A DNA stretch of 64,000 nucleotides from Corylus avellana (GCF_901000735.1 NC_081542.1:10752259-10816258), one strand, 5' to 3'; shown: positions 1 to 10,185, counted from the stretch's first letter. Translations and numbers: made by a program. Notes: generated by a model not told the origin, from the letters alone.

Positions 1-2373
1 GCAAAACTACCCAACGCACAACTTGGAGCTTGGTGCCATGGTATTTGCCCAGAAGATTTGGAGGTACTACCTTTATGGAGAGCATTGTGAGATCTACACC
101 AACCATAAGAGCTTGAATCTTCACCCAAAAGGAGCTAGACATGAGGCATCTTAGATGGTTGGAGTTAATTAAAGATTATAACTGCAACATTAACTACCAT
201 TTGGGCAAGGCAAATGTTGCAGTAGACGCTCTTAGCAGGAAGTCATTCTTAGTGACTTTGGTTGTGATGTTCACGGCTGAGAAGGACATTCTTCTAGACA
301 TGGATAAATTCATAATCAAGATGGTTGGTGACACGTAGGCATGTTTGACTAGTTTGGTTGTGAAACCGACCTTGTAAGACCAAAACAAAACTACTCAAGT
401 TGAGGATTCGAGCCTAAACTAAGATCGTGGATGAGGTATGTGCAAGAAAGAAGTTGGATTTTAATATTGCGGAAGATGGTGTTCTACGATTCCAAGGTAG
501 ATTATGTGTACCGAATAACTCAGAGATCAGAGATATCATTCTGAATGGGTACATTGTTTCCTATACATAGTTCAACCTAGCAATACCAACATGTATCAGG
601 ATCTTTGACAACACTACTAGTGGAGCGAGATAATAAGATATGTGGCCAAATACGTGGAGTGGTGTTTGTCTTGTCAATAGGTCAAGGCAGAGCATCAGAG
701 ACATTACAACCACTTCCCACTTTGGATATGGGATGAGATTGGTACGGACTTTTTGTGTCAAGATTTCCAAGAGCCATAGGAGGTCAAGATTCTATTTGGG
801 TATTGATAGATTGCTTATCAAAGACCGCTCACTTCATACCAATTCAGATGACATATTCCATGGATAAGGTAACAGAGCTTCACAGCAAAATTGTGAGACT
901 ACATGGCGTACCATCAAAGATTGTATCGGATAAAGATTCACGGTTCACTTCAAGTTTTTGGCAGAGCGTATAAAGGGCGATGGGTACTGAGTTGACCTTT
1001 AGCACCACTATTCACTCTCAAAAGGATGGACAATCAGAAAGGATGATTCAAACTCTCGAGGATATGCTACAAGCTTGTGTGTTGGATTTCAAGGGTAGTT
1101 GGGTTTGATATTTGCCATTGATCAAATTTGAATACAAGAACAATTGCCAGACAAGCATCAGTGACGTAGCGGAAGACTAAGGTAACTAATCAAAGAGCAG
1201 CGTCTTTGATTCTGCAAGGAGAAGCGTCTTCGTCTTCTACCCAAAAGATAAAACAAGCCCGCCGGCTAAGAAAAAAATAAAACTCCGCAGAGTATTTGAG
1301 AGAGAATTCTCTGATTTGATTATAATTCAATTGATTCCGTTTTACATAATAGGCAAGCCTATTTATAGAAGAGAAATACTTGTAGAGAAAGTAAACCTAC
1401 TTCTAGTAGAGAAAGTAAATCTAATCCTAGTAGAGAAAGTAAATATAATCCTAGTAGGAAAGTAAACATAATCCTATAGTAGTAGTAAACCTAATCCTAA
1501 TAAGGAAAGGAAATAAAGTCCTAATAAAATAAAATAAAATCCTAATATAAAATTGACAATCAGCGGGAATCGTGGCAATCTTTCCTTTTGTACTTCCATT
1601 GTTTGAGAATAGCTAAAATTCTGATCAAGCGGCGCTGCTCCAATATTATTTTTGATATTTTCTTTATTTTCGTTTTTACCGAAAATAAAGATAAATATCG
1701 TCCTACATCAATCAGGGATGGCACCTTACGAATATTTGTATGGACAAAAATGCAAGTTGCCCTTCTGTTGGGATGAGCTTGGGGAACGAGAGATTCTTTG
1801 TCCAAAAATCATCCAACTTACACATGAAAATATCGCTATTATCAAAAAGAGGCACAAAGCCGCTCAAAGCCGACATAAGAGGTACACAAACCGAAATTGT
1901 CGAGAGGTAGAATTCAAATAAGACAGTGCTTCTGAAAGTAGCACCAATGGAGTTATGAGATTCGGATAAAAAGGAAAGCTTAGTCCCAAGTATATCGGTC
2001 CTTCTGACATTCTGAGGAGGACTGGATTGACTACCTATCAGGTTGCTCTACCTCCTAATATATATGGGATTCACAATGTCTTTCACATTTTGGTGCTACG
2101 AAAATACGTTCCTGATCCTTCACACCTGCTAGAGTTGAAACCGCTTCAAGTTCGTGAGGACCTATCCTATGAAGCATTTCCCATTGGCATTTTCACGCAA
2201 AAGAAGCAAGTTCTTTGCAACAAGACTATTCCGATGAGTCCTTTGGAGCAATCACACAACATAGGAAGTATTGTGGAAACATGAAGACAAGATGAAGGAG
2301 AAATACCGTTACCTTTTTGAGTAATAAGTATGAGCAAATCTCGAGGACAAGATATTTATAAGGAGGGGAGATT
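1..2373 (+). mobile_element. Ty3/gypsy retrotransposon pol remnant (RNase H, integrase, 3' end)
   Basis: Degenerate polyprotein in several frames. Residues typical of gypsy RNase H can be read at 1-240 (tethering-type end RWLELIKDYNC followed by GKANVAVDALSRKS). An integrase N-terminal stretch lies near 480-560 and an integrase core at 700-1100, including [14 protein letters not shown] and [16 protein letters not shown]. After a solo LTR insertion (1162-1710) the integrase C-terminal part resumes with MAPYEYLYGQKC, then a chromodomain-like tail to about 2340. A purine-rich tract (AAGGAGGGGAGA, 2360-2371) sits just before a possible LTR start TGTTAGA at 2374. Stops and frameshifts are scattered throughout, so nothing here is functional. 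The 5' part of the element lies outside the window. The family assignment is firm; the exact gypsy lineage (Tekay/Del-like) is inferred. Confidence 0.88.
1162..1710 (-). mobile_element. Solo LTR inside the gypsy integrase, with 5-bp target duplication
   Basis: A 549-bp insertion with inverted ends TGACGTAG...CTACATCA splits the gypsy integrase at QTSI/MAPYE. The 5-bp sequence ATCAG occurs immediately before (1157-1161) and after (1711-1715), a perfect LTR-type target-site duplication. There is no internal coding region. In minus orientation a TATA-like motif (TCTATAAATAGG, near 1360-1371) fits an LTR promoter. The + strand stretch 1375-1500 has about five imperfect copies of a 20-bp unit resembling CCTAGTAGAGAAAGTAAA. 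A solo LTR formed by LTR-LTR recombination is the simplest reading. Confidence 0.85.
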
Positions 2374-2831
2374 TGTTAGACCTTAATCCCCTAGGGCAAT
2401 TTTATTTTATTGTTGCTGTTTAATTTTCTTTAATTTGCTGTGTCATAATTGTTTGCTCAACTATCCCTTATAATTCCGAGGGTGTAATAGAGAAGTATGT
2501 GAGAGGACAAAAAACAGACTTAAAAAGGGTAAGAAAGTCAATAATTTTTAAGCCTAAATCCTAACAAAATCAGGCCAGCTGTCTTTTTCCCCAATAAAGG
2601 AAAGTTTTCTTTGTTAAAACAAGTCCTAATTGTATGTCAACACATCCCTATTTTGTAGGAGCTACTTTCCTAAGTTAATTCAAAAAGAAAAGAAGTTTAG
2701 TTTTAAAAAGAAACCTAACCAGCTGCTGCCAGCTTTATTATCCCAAAACAAGGAAAGGAAAGCTACATTTTTTAGAAGAAAAAAACGTGAGTTTTATAGT
2801 TGTCCTAAAACCCTAGATTCTCCTATAGCGG
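2374..2831 (+). repeat. Probable truncated 3' LTR of the gypsy element
   Basis: This AT-rich non-coding stretch follows the polypurine tract and begins TGTTAGACC, as a 3' LTR would. Its 3' boundary is not visible because the TRIM array starts at 2832, and no second LTR copy is present for comparison. The call rests on position only. Confidence 0.45.
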
Positions 2832-3597
2832 TATAACACCCGGTCCCATATTGGGAAAGTAAGGAATAACCCACATAGAGTTGGTGGTTTATAAAGAGAG
2901 TCATAAATGCTAACTTCCACATTGCCTAGTTACTAGGTGAAACCAGGCTATATAAGGAATTTTAGGAAAGCTCTAAATTGACTAGTCATTTTGAGGTGAT
3001 AGCGCAGATGTGGCTAGCTCTTTTTCCTAGGTCGTTATAAATAGTATTAGAGCCACCTAGTAATGCCAGGTTGTGTGATATTGGAGCACTGCATGATGTA
3101 GCCCTGACAAGGACGTCAGGAGTTTAAAAGTAAGTTTGTAACACCTCGATCTCATATTACGAAGATGAAGAGTAGCTCACATACAGTGAGTGGTTTATAA
3201 AGATAGTCATGAGTGTTAAGTCCTACATTGCCAAGTTAGTAGGTGAAACTGAACTTTATAAGAAATTCTAGGGAAGCTCTAAATTAACTAGTCTTTTTGG
3301 GGTGATAGCGTAAATGTGGCTGGTGCTTTTTCCTGGGCCGTTATAAATGGTACTAGAGCCACCTAGTAATGTCAGGCCATGTGGTAGGAGTTTGTAACAT
3401 CTGGTCTCATATTGGGAAGATAAGGAATAGCCCACATAGAGGGCGGTTTATAAAAATAATCATAAGTTTTAAATCTCACATTGCCTAGTTACTAGGTGAA
3501 ACTGGAATTTATAAGTAATTCAATGAAAACTCTAAATTGATTAGTCCTTTTGGGGTGATAGCGTAGATGTGGCTAGCGTTTTTCCTTAGTTGTTATA
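2832..3597 (+). mobile_element. Tandem TRIM array: three ~207-bp LTRs separated by two short internal domains
   Basis: Three related ~207-bp LTR units lie head to tail at 2832-3039, 3137-3345 and 3393-3597. Each starts like TGTAACA and ends like CGTTATA (a relic of ...GTTACA). After LTRs 1 and 2 comes a primer-binding-site-like motif (TAGTATTAGAGCC at 3042; TGGTACTAGAGCC at 3348), close to the plant initiator-Met tRNA type TGGTATCAGAGC. The internal domains are only 97 bp (3040-3136) and 47 bp (3346-3392, deleted). There is no coding capacity, so these are TRIM elements. The LTR-int-LTR-int-LTR order is the concatenated form produced by unequal recombination. Two more LTRs of the family lie on the minus strand at 47630-48125. 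Confidence 0.85.
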
Positions 3598-3609
3598 AGT
3601 TGTTAGTTT

Positions 3610-3621
3610 ACCTATACTGCT
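3610..3621. repeat. Candidate left target-site duplication of the LINE
   Basis: ACCTATACTGCT matches ACCTATTCTGCT at 14294-14305 in 11 of 12 positions. The right-hand copy follows the poly(A) tail of the second LINE segment. A shared duplication at the outer ends of the two segments is expected if both belong to one insertion. Confidence 0.55.
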
Positions 3622-3720
3622 CTCTTCTCTCTCTTCCAACCTCGCCTGAGATTAGGCGCGTAGGTGGCGCGTGGTTACTGGTTGGGGGTCTAGTTTTTTG
3701 CTGGTGATCTAGGGAGCGGT

Positions 3721-5829
3721 ATGGCTACTTCGAGAAAGTGGAATGTGGAGTCCAAAACTTTCGAATTTCTGATTAAGAGTGGGGTTTCAGGGGTGAGAAT
3801 ATTCGAAAGAGGCAATAGGAAACAAAAAACCATCTTCTTGCACAAGGATGAGGTGGTGTGGTTGGCACGAATTGTTGAGGACCTGGTGGCAGTGGATTCT
3901 TCTGAGGTTTTTTGGGACCAATCCAGAGCAAGGTATCCACGGATAATTGCACAGAAATGTGCTAACAGACATGGGAGGTTCCTGACTATTGAAGAATTTG
4001 ATGGGAGGCATAGGAGTGGCTCGGTCTTTATACCAGAAGGACGTCATGGTCAAGGATGGAAACGTCTCATTACGGAGGTGCACTTCGCCAAGCTTTCCTT
4101 GTGTGAGCCTAGGGAGGTTAGGGAAGTTATTAAGAAAAATGATGTAGGGGGGAGAAGGAGGAGCTACGCGGAAGTTATGGGGTCATCGCTGCAGAGGACA
4201 GAGGACTGCTTCGATACCTTCACTGAGCCAATTGCCAGGGTCCCAAGGTGGTTGAAGGAGGTTTCTATAGGGAAGAATAAGCAAGACCAGCTTTCGGATA
4301 CTCAGGGGGAGGGTCTGCATGAGTCCCTAGCCGCAGGGAGGTCGGACAGGGGCGGTATGGAGGGTCCGAAGATGAATCAGAGTTTGTATGGGGAGGGAAC
4401 GAGTAATCCAAAGGCAGGGGAGACACTGGGTCTTCTCGGCGGAGCTCCGGGGAGCAGGTTTCCGGTTCAGGCGAGCAGGTTGATCACCACAACGAGTCTG
4501 CCAGTCTCGGTTTGCGGAGCTGATCAGGCGAAGGGACGGGAGGGGGCAGGTAGCCCTGTCGTGCAAGCCTGGTTTCGTGTTAAAGAAGACTTAATTAATG
4601 CAAAGGAGACGTTGGTAAGACTGAGAGGCGAGGTCGACGTGGGGCTCGACAGATTGGAGAGGACTATCAGTTTTGTGGAAGGCCTGAGTGCTCTACCTAG
4701 GCCTGGGGGTTCGGGAGCTTATGGGCTAGCAGGAGGGGAAATAGCCCAGCCCAGGAAGGTCTTCTGGGGTAGGCCCAAGCATGGTAAGAGATACCATCCG
4801 GTTAAGACCTATTTCAGGAGAAAAGCAGTCCGGCCCGTGGAGCAAGGGGAGACATCGAATGGTGGTGCGAAGCTGGTGGACATGCCGGAGTGTTCGGCGG
4901 GTGGACTTCTAGCTCCGGTGGACCTCGCCGGTAGTCCCGAGATTAGGCCGATGCCTCGCGACAGGGTGCTCCATGCCGGGTCTATCGCGCAAACTGGCGC
5001 TTCGTCTCCGGCAGAGGTGCTGACACCCAGTGATCAAGTTTCGGCGCCTCCGGCCGGTGAGCTGGACTGTTTGAAGGGAGACCCAAAGTCTTTGGTGGGT
5101 GTCGCCGGTATCTATGCCCATTCTGTGGAGAGTTTGCTGTCCTGCGACAGGGAGGTTGCTCCGGCCCGGGAGTTAGCAACCACTTCTCCGGCAGAGGTGC
5201 CGACTAAGGTAGATGTGTCCAGTGAGGGGGCGGCGAGTCCGATAAGGGTCGACACATTGGGTGATACAGCTTCGGCGGACTCCTTGGCTGAGTTTACAGT
5301 GTCGATGGCTAATCCGATGAAGTGGCAGGGGCCTCTATCCACTCTGGAGAAGGGGCTGGTCGACCAAGGTGATCGTAAGGGGGTCTTGGGGGTCGCTGTT
5401 TCTGGGATTCTGGGTAAGCACCCCAGCAGTGGGGTGTCTCCGGAACTCTCTGGGCCTGCTACCAGTGTCGGTGAGAAGGTTGGTTTGGGAGGGTGTCAGG
5501 GTGATTCTGGGAAGGGTCTTCTGGGTAAGGAGATGGGGTGTGGCATATCACAGGCGGATAATATGGTTGGAGATTCTACAGAAGAGGTGAGTTCTAGCAT
5601 TCAGGAGTCTTTTGTCCCAGATTCTATTCAGGAGACACAATTGGAGGTGCAGGAGAAATTTTTTATCATTCAGGCTTGTAAGGAAGTTGGCCTAACTTGT
5701 GATGGTGAGGAAGGTAAGCTTGAGGAGACCATTGGGGGGCTTATGGCCGACAACAGAGGCAAAGAAGTGGAGAGGGCAGTGTGCACTCCTATTGTCAAAA
5801 AAGGTAAGAGGGAGCTTATTAATTTGTAG
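3721..5829 (+). CDS. LINE ORF1 protein (putative nucleic-acid-binding), 702 aa, probably prematurely stopped
   Basis: The first ORF of the LINE; ATG at 3721 is the first start after the 5' UTR. ORF1 proteins of LINEs generally bind element RNA and act as chaperones in the ribonucleoprotein; that role is inferred here. Residues 1-130 look compact and globular with alternating hydrophobic residues (ending near WKRLITEVHFAKLSL). The remainder is long, Gly/Ser/Pro/acidic and low in order, with recurring SPAEV-like segments around residues 420-500. I see no CCHC zinc knuckle and no DUF4283-type signature. The stop TAG (5827-5829) aligns with CAG in the second LINE segment. Downstream of this stop the same frame stays open for 23 codons to a TGA at 5899 that overlaps the ORF2 start, so the native protein is probably 24 codons longer. 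Confidence 0.8.
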   Translation: MATSRKWNVESKTFEFLIKSGVSGVRIFERGNRKQKTIFLHKDEVVWLARIVEDLVAVDSSEVFWDQSRARYPRIIAQKCANRHGRFLTIEEFDGRHRSGSVFIPEGRHGQGWKRLITEVHFAKLSLCEPREVREVIKKNDVGGRRRSYAEVMGSSLQRTEDCFDTFTEPIARVPRWLKEVSIGKNKQDQLSDTQGEGLHESLAAGRSDRGGMEGPKMNQSLYGEGTSNPKAGETLGLLGGAPGSRFPVQASRLITTTSLPVSVCGADQAKGREGAGSPVVQAWFRVKEDLINAKETLVRLRGEVDVGLDRLERTISFVEGLSALPRPGGSGAYGLAGGEIAQPRKVFWGRPKHGKRYHPVKTYFRRKAVRPVEQGETSNGGAKLVDMPECSAGGLLAPVDLAGSPEIRPMPRDRVLHAGSIAQTGASSPAEVLTPSDQVSAPPAGELDCLKGDPKSLVGVAGIYAHSVESLLSCDREVAPARELATTSPAEVPTKVDVSSEGAASPIRVDTLGDTASADSLAEFTVSMANPMKWQGPLSTLEKGLVDQGDRKGVLGVAVSGILGKHPSSGVSPELSGPATSVGEKVGLGGCQGDSGKGLLGKEMGCGISQADNMVGDSTEEVSSSIQESFVPDSIQETQLEVQEKFFIIQACKEVGLTCDGEEGKLEETIGGLMADNRGKEVERAVCTPIVKKGKRELINL

Positions 5830-5897
5830 TCCTCTGTTAATTTTCTGGAGCTTTCATCAAGGGAAAGAAATAAGGGGAGGGTCAGTCGAGTTAAATC

Positions 5898-8674
5898 ATG
5901 AAGCTGAAAATTCTTTCATGGAATGTGAGAGGTTTGAATGAGAGGGATAAAAGGTTGAGGGTTAGAAATTTGCTTAGAAGTTGGAAGGCTGATGTTGTTT
6001 GTTTCCAAGAGACTAAGATGGAGTTCTTTTCGTATAATTTAGTGAGGAGCTTATGGGGTTGCCCGTATGTGGAGTGGTGTTTTGTTCCTTCCATTGGGGC
6101 TTCGGGGGGTATATTGCTCATGTGGGACAAGAGAGTTGTGGAGAAGGTAGATATAGCGTTGGGAAGGCATGTGGCGGCTTGTTCTTTCAAGAATATTGAG
6201 GATGGTTTCGAGTGGGCGTTTGCGGGGGTTTATGGTCCTAACAGAGCTATTGCTAGGCGTTTACTTTGGGAGGAATTGGCAGGGATTATGAGTTGCTGGG
6301 ACGTCCCGTGGTGTATTGGTGGGGACTTCAATGTCACTCTTTATTCTAGTGAAAGGTCTAGGGGAGCTCATTCTCGGTCGGCTATGAGGAATTTTGGCGA
6401 GTTCATCTCGGATCAGGGTCTCATGGACCTTCCCTTAGTGGGGGGTATTTCTACTTGGTCAAACAATAATTCTTGGTCTAGGCTTGATCGCTTTCTTGTG
6501 ACCCCGGATTGGGAAGTCCGCCATCCGGACTTGCGCCAAAAGAGGTTGCTTCGGGTTTGTTCCGATCATGCTCCTATTATTTTGGATTGTAGCTCTCATG
6601 AGGGTGGTAAAAGGCCTTTCAAGTTTGAGAACATGTGGCTTAGAGTGGAGGGATTTGTGGACAAAGTGCGCAGCTGGTGGGACTCGTATCATTTTCAGGG
6701 TACGCCGAGTTTCATCCTTTCAAAGAAGTTGCAAGCTCTAAAGGGGGATTTAAGGAGATGGAATACGCAAGATTTTGGCAATGTGGGGGTTCGGATCAAG
6801 GATCGTATGGAAGATCTCAAAGCTATAGATAGGGTGGAGGAAGAAAGAGGGTTATCCGCGGAAGAGATTGAGAAGAAAAAGGTGCTCGCTAGGGAGTTAG
6901 AAATCTCTCTCCTTCAAGAAGAAATTAGTTGGAGACAAAAATCAAGAATCCGTTGGTTGAAAGAGGGTGACAAGTGTACTAAATTCTTCCATCGGATCGC
7001 TAATGCCAACCGTAGACAGAACTATATTGAGTCTTTGAACATTCATGGAACTACTACCTCTAATCAAGAGGCTATTAGTATTCATATTACTCGCTTTTAT
7101 GAGTCTCTTTTCACAGAGACCCTAAGTTGGAGACCAAGGTTGGACAATCTTCAATTTGATAGGTTGGAGGAGGAAGAGTCTTCTAGCCTAGAAGTTTCTT
7201 TTGAGGAGAGGGAGGTGTGGGAGGTGGTCAAAAAAATGGATAGGGACAAGGCTCCAGGCCCGGATGGTTTTTCTATGGCTTTCTTTCAGGATTGTTGGGA
7301 GGTGATCAAAAAGGACGTCATGGCTGTTTTTGGGGAGTTCTATGATCGAGGTAAGTTCGAAAAAAGCCTCAACGCTACTTTCATTGCTCTCATTCCGAAG
7401 TCGCATGGGGCTTCCGATTTGAAGGACTTCCGTCCTATTAGTCTTGTGGGAGGGATTTATAAGATAATTGCGAAGGTCTTAGCCAACAGAATGCGGGGAG
7501 TCATGAATCGGGTCATATCCAATCCGCAAAACGCTTTTGTCAAAGGTAGACATATTTTGGATTCGGTGCTTATTGCCAATGAATGCCTGGACAGTCGTCT
7601 CAGATCCGGGGACCCCGGCCTCTTGTGTAAGTTGGATATGGAGAAGGCTTATGATCATATGAACTGGAAGTTTCTACTCTATCTTTTAAGAAGGTGTGGA
7701 TTCGGTGACAAATGGTGCTCTTGGATTGAGCATTGCATCTCGTCCGTGCGGTTCTCGGTGTTGATCAATGGTTCGCCCTCCGGTTTCTTTGTGAGCTCGC
7801 GCGGGGTTAGACAAGGTGACCCTCTATCGCCTTTTTTGTTCATCTTGGTCATGGAGGCTTTTAGTAGGATGATTAATGCCTCCATAAGCAGGGGTTTCAT
7901 CAATGGGTTCTATGTGGGTGCCAGGGAGCATGAGCGGGTGTCGATCTCCCACCTTCTTTTTGCTGACGATACTTTGGTGTTTTGTGGGGCAGAACCGGAA
8001 CATGTTAGATTTATTAAAGCTCTCAGTATAGGTTTTGAGGCGGTTTCCGGGCTAAAGATTAATCGGGCCAAGTCTGTTTTGGTCCCAGTCGGAGATTCAG
8101 TTGAGACGGATGAGCTGGCCGGCATCTTGGGTTGTGGCACTAGCTCGCTTCCCTTGAAGTATTTGGGTCTTCCGTTAGGGGCTTCCTTCAAGCAGTTGGC
8201 TGTTTGGGATGATATGGTGGAGAAAATTGCTAGAAGGTTGGCCTCGTGGAAGCGTTCTTATTTGTCCAAGGGGGCGAGGCTCACTCTCATCAAGAGCACC
8301 TTATCCAACTTGCCCACCTATCTTCTGTCCCTGTTTCCCATCCCTATATCCGTGGCGAACCGTATTGAGAAGATTCAACGGGATTTTTTATGGGGAGGTT
8401 TCAAGGATGAACCCAAATTCCATTTGGTCAGTTGGCGCGAGGTTTGCTCTCCGATTTCTGAGGGAGGTCTAGGGATTCGGAGCTTGCGCCTTTTCAACCA
8501 AGCCCTCTTGGGGAAATGGTTATGGAGATTTGCAAATGAAGAAGAAGCTTGGTGGAGAAGTATCTTGGTGGCTAAGTATGGGGTGGTTTGGGGTGGTTGG
8601 CGTTCAAATGTTCCTCGTGGAACGCATGGGGTGGGGCTATGGAAATTCATTTGTGGGGTTTGGAGGTCGTTTCG
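5898..8674 (+). CDS. LINE ORF2: APE endonuclease + reverse transcriptase, 3'-truncated by gap
   Basis: Nicks target DNA and primes reverse transcription of the element RNA. The N-terminal APE-type endonuclease (about residues 1-230) shows LKILSWNVRGLN, the catalytic-site FQETK, GGDFN, and SDHAPI near its end. The reverse transcriptase spans about residues 430-720: PGPDGFS at ~453, FRPISLV, LDMEKAYDHMNW, RGVRQGDPLSPFLF (Gly intact), and catalytic LLFADDTLVF with FADD at 7959-7970. It is continuous with no stop up to the gap, so this segment looks catalytically complete as far as it goes. The zf-RVT domain seen in the second segment would lie beyond the gap. The start codon overlaps the ancestral ORF1 stop as ATGA (5898-5901). 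Confidence 0.93.
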
Positions 8675-8774
8675 NNNNNNNNNNNNNNNNNNNNNNNNNN
8701 NNNNNNNNNNNNNNNNNNNNNNNNNNNNNNNNNNNNNNNNNNNNNNNNNNNNNNNNNNNNNNNNNNNNNNNNNN
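8675..8774. other. Assembly gap (100 N)
   Basis: Exactly 100 N, the conventional length for a gap of unknown size. It truncates LINE ORF2 on the left and precedes the KRI1 contig on the right. Confidence 0.99.
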
Positions 8775-9290
8775 AAAAACATTTTTTTTAATTAAAAAAA
8801 AAATTAATATATGTGCCACGTGTCGACGTCTGATTGGTCCACGTGTCAGTTTAACGGTCAACTAACGGTCAACTAACGGATGGACTAATTTAGTCACTTA
8901 TCAAAACCACATGGACCTCCTGTGATAAAAATGAAACCCCAGGGGAGAAAAAATAAAGTTGTGAAACCCCAGGGGGTTTTGGAGTATTTAACCCTTTTAT
9001 TTATTTATAGTTGTTTGTTATAATTTTTAATTTTTTTAACATATTTATGACGGTTCTTTTTGTTATTGGGGAACATTGACATTGTTTCATAGTTTGGAAG
9101 GAAAATTAACAGAATTGATAGTTTAGAAAAACATTGACAGTGGTGTGGTAGTTTGAGAGAATATGTGTACTTTTTCCTAAATTTTATTAGTCATCTTGTA
9201 TTTAAAAAAAAAAAATTGGAAAATAATGACTTTTAGATCATTTATATTCGGTTTATTTATAATTAAAATAAATTAAATCATCTGGGCCTC
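8775..9290. repeat. AT-rich upstream region of KRI1 with repeat-like 5' half
   Basis: Begins directly at a contig edge. 8815-8880 carries CACGTGTCGACG, ACACGTGG-type E-box/ABRE-like motifs and a direct repeat of ACGGTCAACTA. 8915-8990 carries a duplicated GAAACCCCAGG motif (near 8932 and 8963). This looks like part of a dispersed non-autonomous transposon, but both ends cannot be defined. 9000-9290 is AT-rich and shows no gene. Confidence 0.4.
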
Positions 9291-9352
9291 TCCACCCGAA
9301 AAGCAGACTTGGTCGGATCTCTTAAACCCGTGCTGAACAGCCCCGGTCGTTA

Positions 9353-9360
9353 AAACCCTA
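9353..9360 (+). promoter_or_regulatory. Telo-box (AAACCCTA) upstream of KRI1
   Basis: AAACCCTA lies 105 bp before the KRI1 ATG, in the expected promoter/5' leader. Telo-boxes are known to be common in promoters of plant ribosomal-protein and ribosome-biogenesis genes, which fits KRI1. A single occurrence of an 8-mer is weak on its own. Confidence 0.5.
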
Positions 9361-9464
9361 GATCTTTCCCCACAACAAAGATTTATCATCTCTCACTCTC
9401 TTTTCCCTCTTTTCTCTGTCCGAAATTTCCCGAATCCAAAGCCCTAATTTCCATAGCCGTTGCA

Positions 9465-10085
9465 ATGGGTCTGAAACTGTTCGAGGGTAGCGACTCAGAA
9501 AACGAGGACTTGTCGAAGATCGAGATCGACCACGAGTACGCCAGGAGGTTCGAGCACAACAAGAAGCGGGAGGACCTCCACCGCCTCCAGGAGCTCAAGA
9601 AGAAAGGCTACGTCGAATCGTCCTCCGAATCGTCCTCTTCTTCGGATGAAGAAGACGAAGATTTCGCCAATTCCAGCGCGAGAGATAGAGAATTCTTTGA
9701 GGCGCTGATCAAGGTGAAGAAGCAAGACCCTGTTATTAAGAACAAAGATCTGAAGCTATTCGAAGAAGATGAGAACGAAATGGAGGATGGGAAGGGCACG
9801 AAGGAGAGGAAGAAGAAGGCCATGTATTTGAAGGATGTGGTTGCCAAGCAATTGATAGAGGAGGGTCCGGAGTTTGAGGATGAAGAAGGGGAAGAAGAGG
9901 GGGAGAGGAAGAAGAGCTATGTGGAGGAGCAAGAGGCGATAAAGAGGGAGTTACTGGAGGCGGTTGCGGCGGAGGAGGGAGAAGAGGGTGATTTGTTCAA
10001 AGTGAAGGAGAAGAATGAGGAGGAGGAGGATGATGAGGAGAACGAGAGTGGTGAGAATAGTGAGTTTGTGAGGAAGTTGGATGAG
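9465..10085 (+). CDS. KRI1: KRI1 homologue (ribosome biogenesis), 5' part only, cut by gap
   Basis: The first 207 residues of a KRI1-type protein. KRI1 is a nucleolar factor that works with KRR1 in 40S subunit/pre-rRNA processing (family knowledge). The start MGLKLFEGSDSEN and the following KIEIDHEYARRFEHNKKRE motif are typical of the plant family. The rest is highly acidic and Lys/Glu-rich, with Ser runs (SSSESSSSSDEEDED) and AMYLKDVVAKQLIEEGPEFED, as expected. No splice donor appears before the gap; the conserved C-terminal half is missing and is not found after the gap, where a LINE begins. Either the gene is interrupted by the LINE or, more likely, this short contig is misplaced. Identity is well supported, completeness is not. 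Confidence 0.87.
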
Positions 10086-10185
10086 NNNNNNNNNNNNNNN
10101 NNNNNNNNNNNNNNNNNNNNNNNNNNNNNNNNNNNNNNNNNNNNNNNNNNNNNNNNNNNNNNNNNNNNNNNNNNNNNNNNNNNNN
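10086..10185. other. Assembly gap (100 N)
   Basis: Exactly 100 N between the KRI1 fragment and the ORF1 tail of the second LINE segment. Confidence 0.99.

Larger units (their letters stand above)
3622..8674 (+). mobile_element. L1-like LINE, 5' part (UTR, ORF1, ORF2), cut by assembly gap
   Basis: A non-LTR retrotransposon with a pyrimidine-rich 5' UTR (3622-3720), ORF1 (3721-5829) and ORF2 (from 5898). It is broken at 8674 by the N gap, before the C-terminal zinc domain. The interval 5524-8674 is almost identical to 10186-13337; across that length only one net base (an extra T in the second copy) differs in spacing. Its protein features match the endonuclease/reverse transcriptase LINEs of plants. 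Confidence 0.93.

Noticed and set aside
8775..10085. LINE insertion truly disrupting KRI1
   Set aside because: The join is at a 100-N gap and not at a visible insertion junction; the outer LINE flanks share a candidate target duplication, so contig misplacement is preferred.
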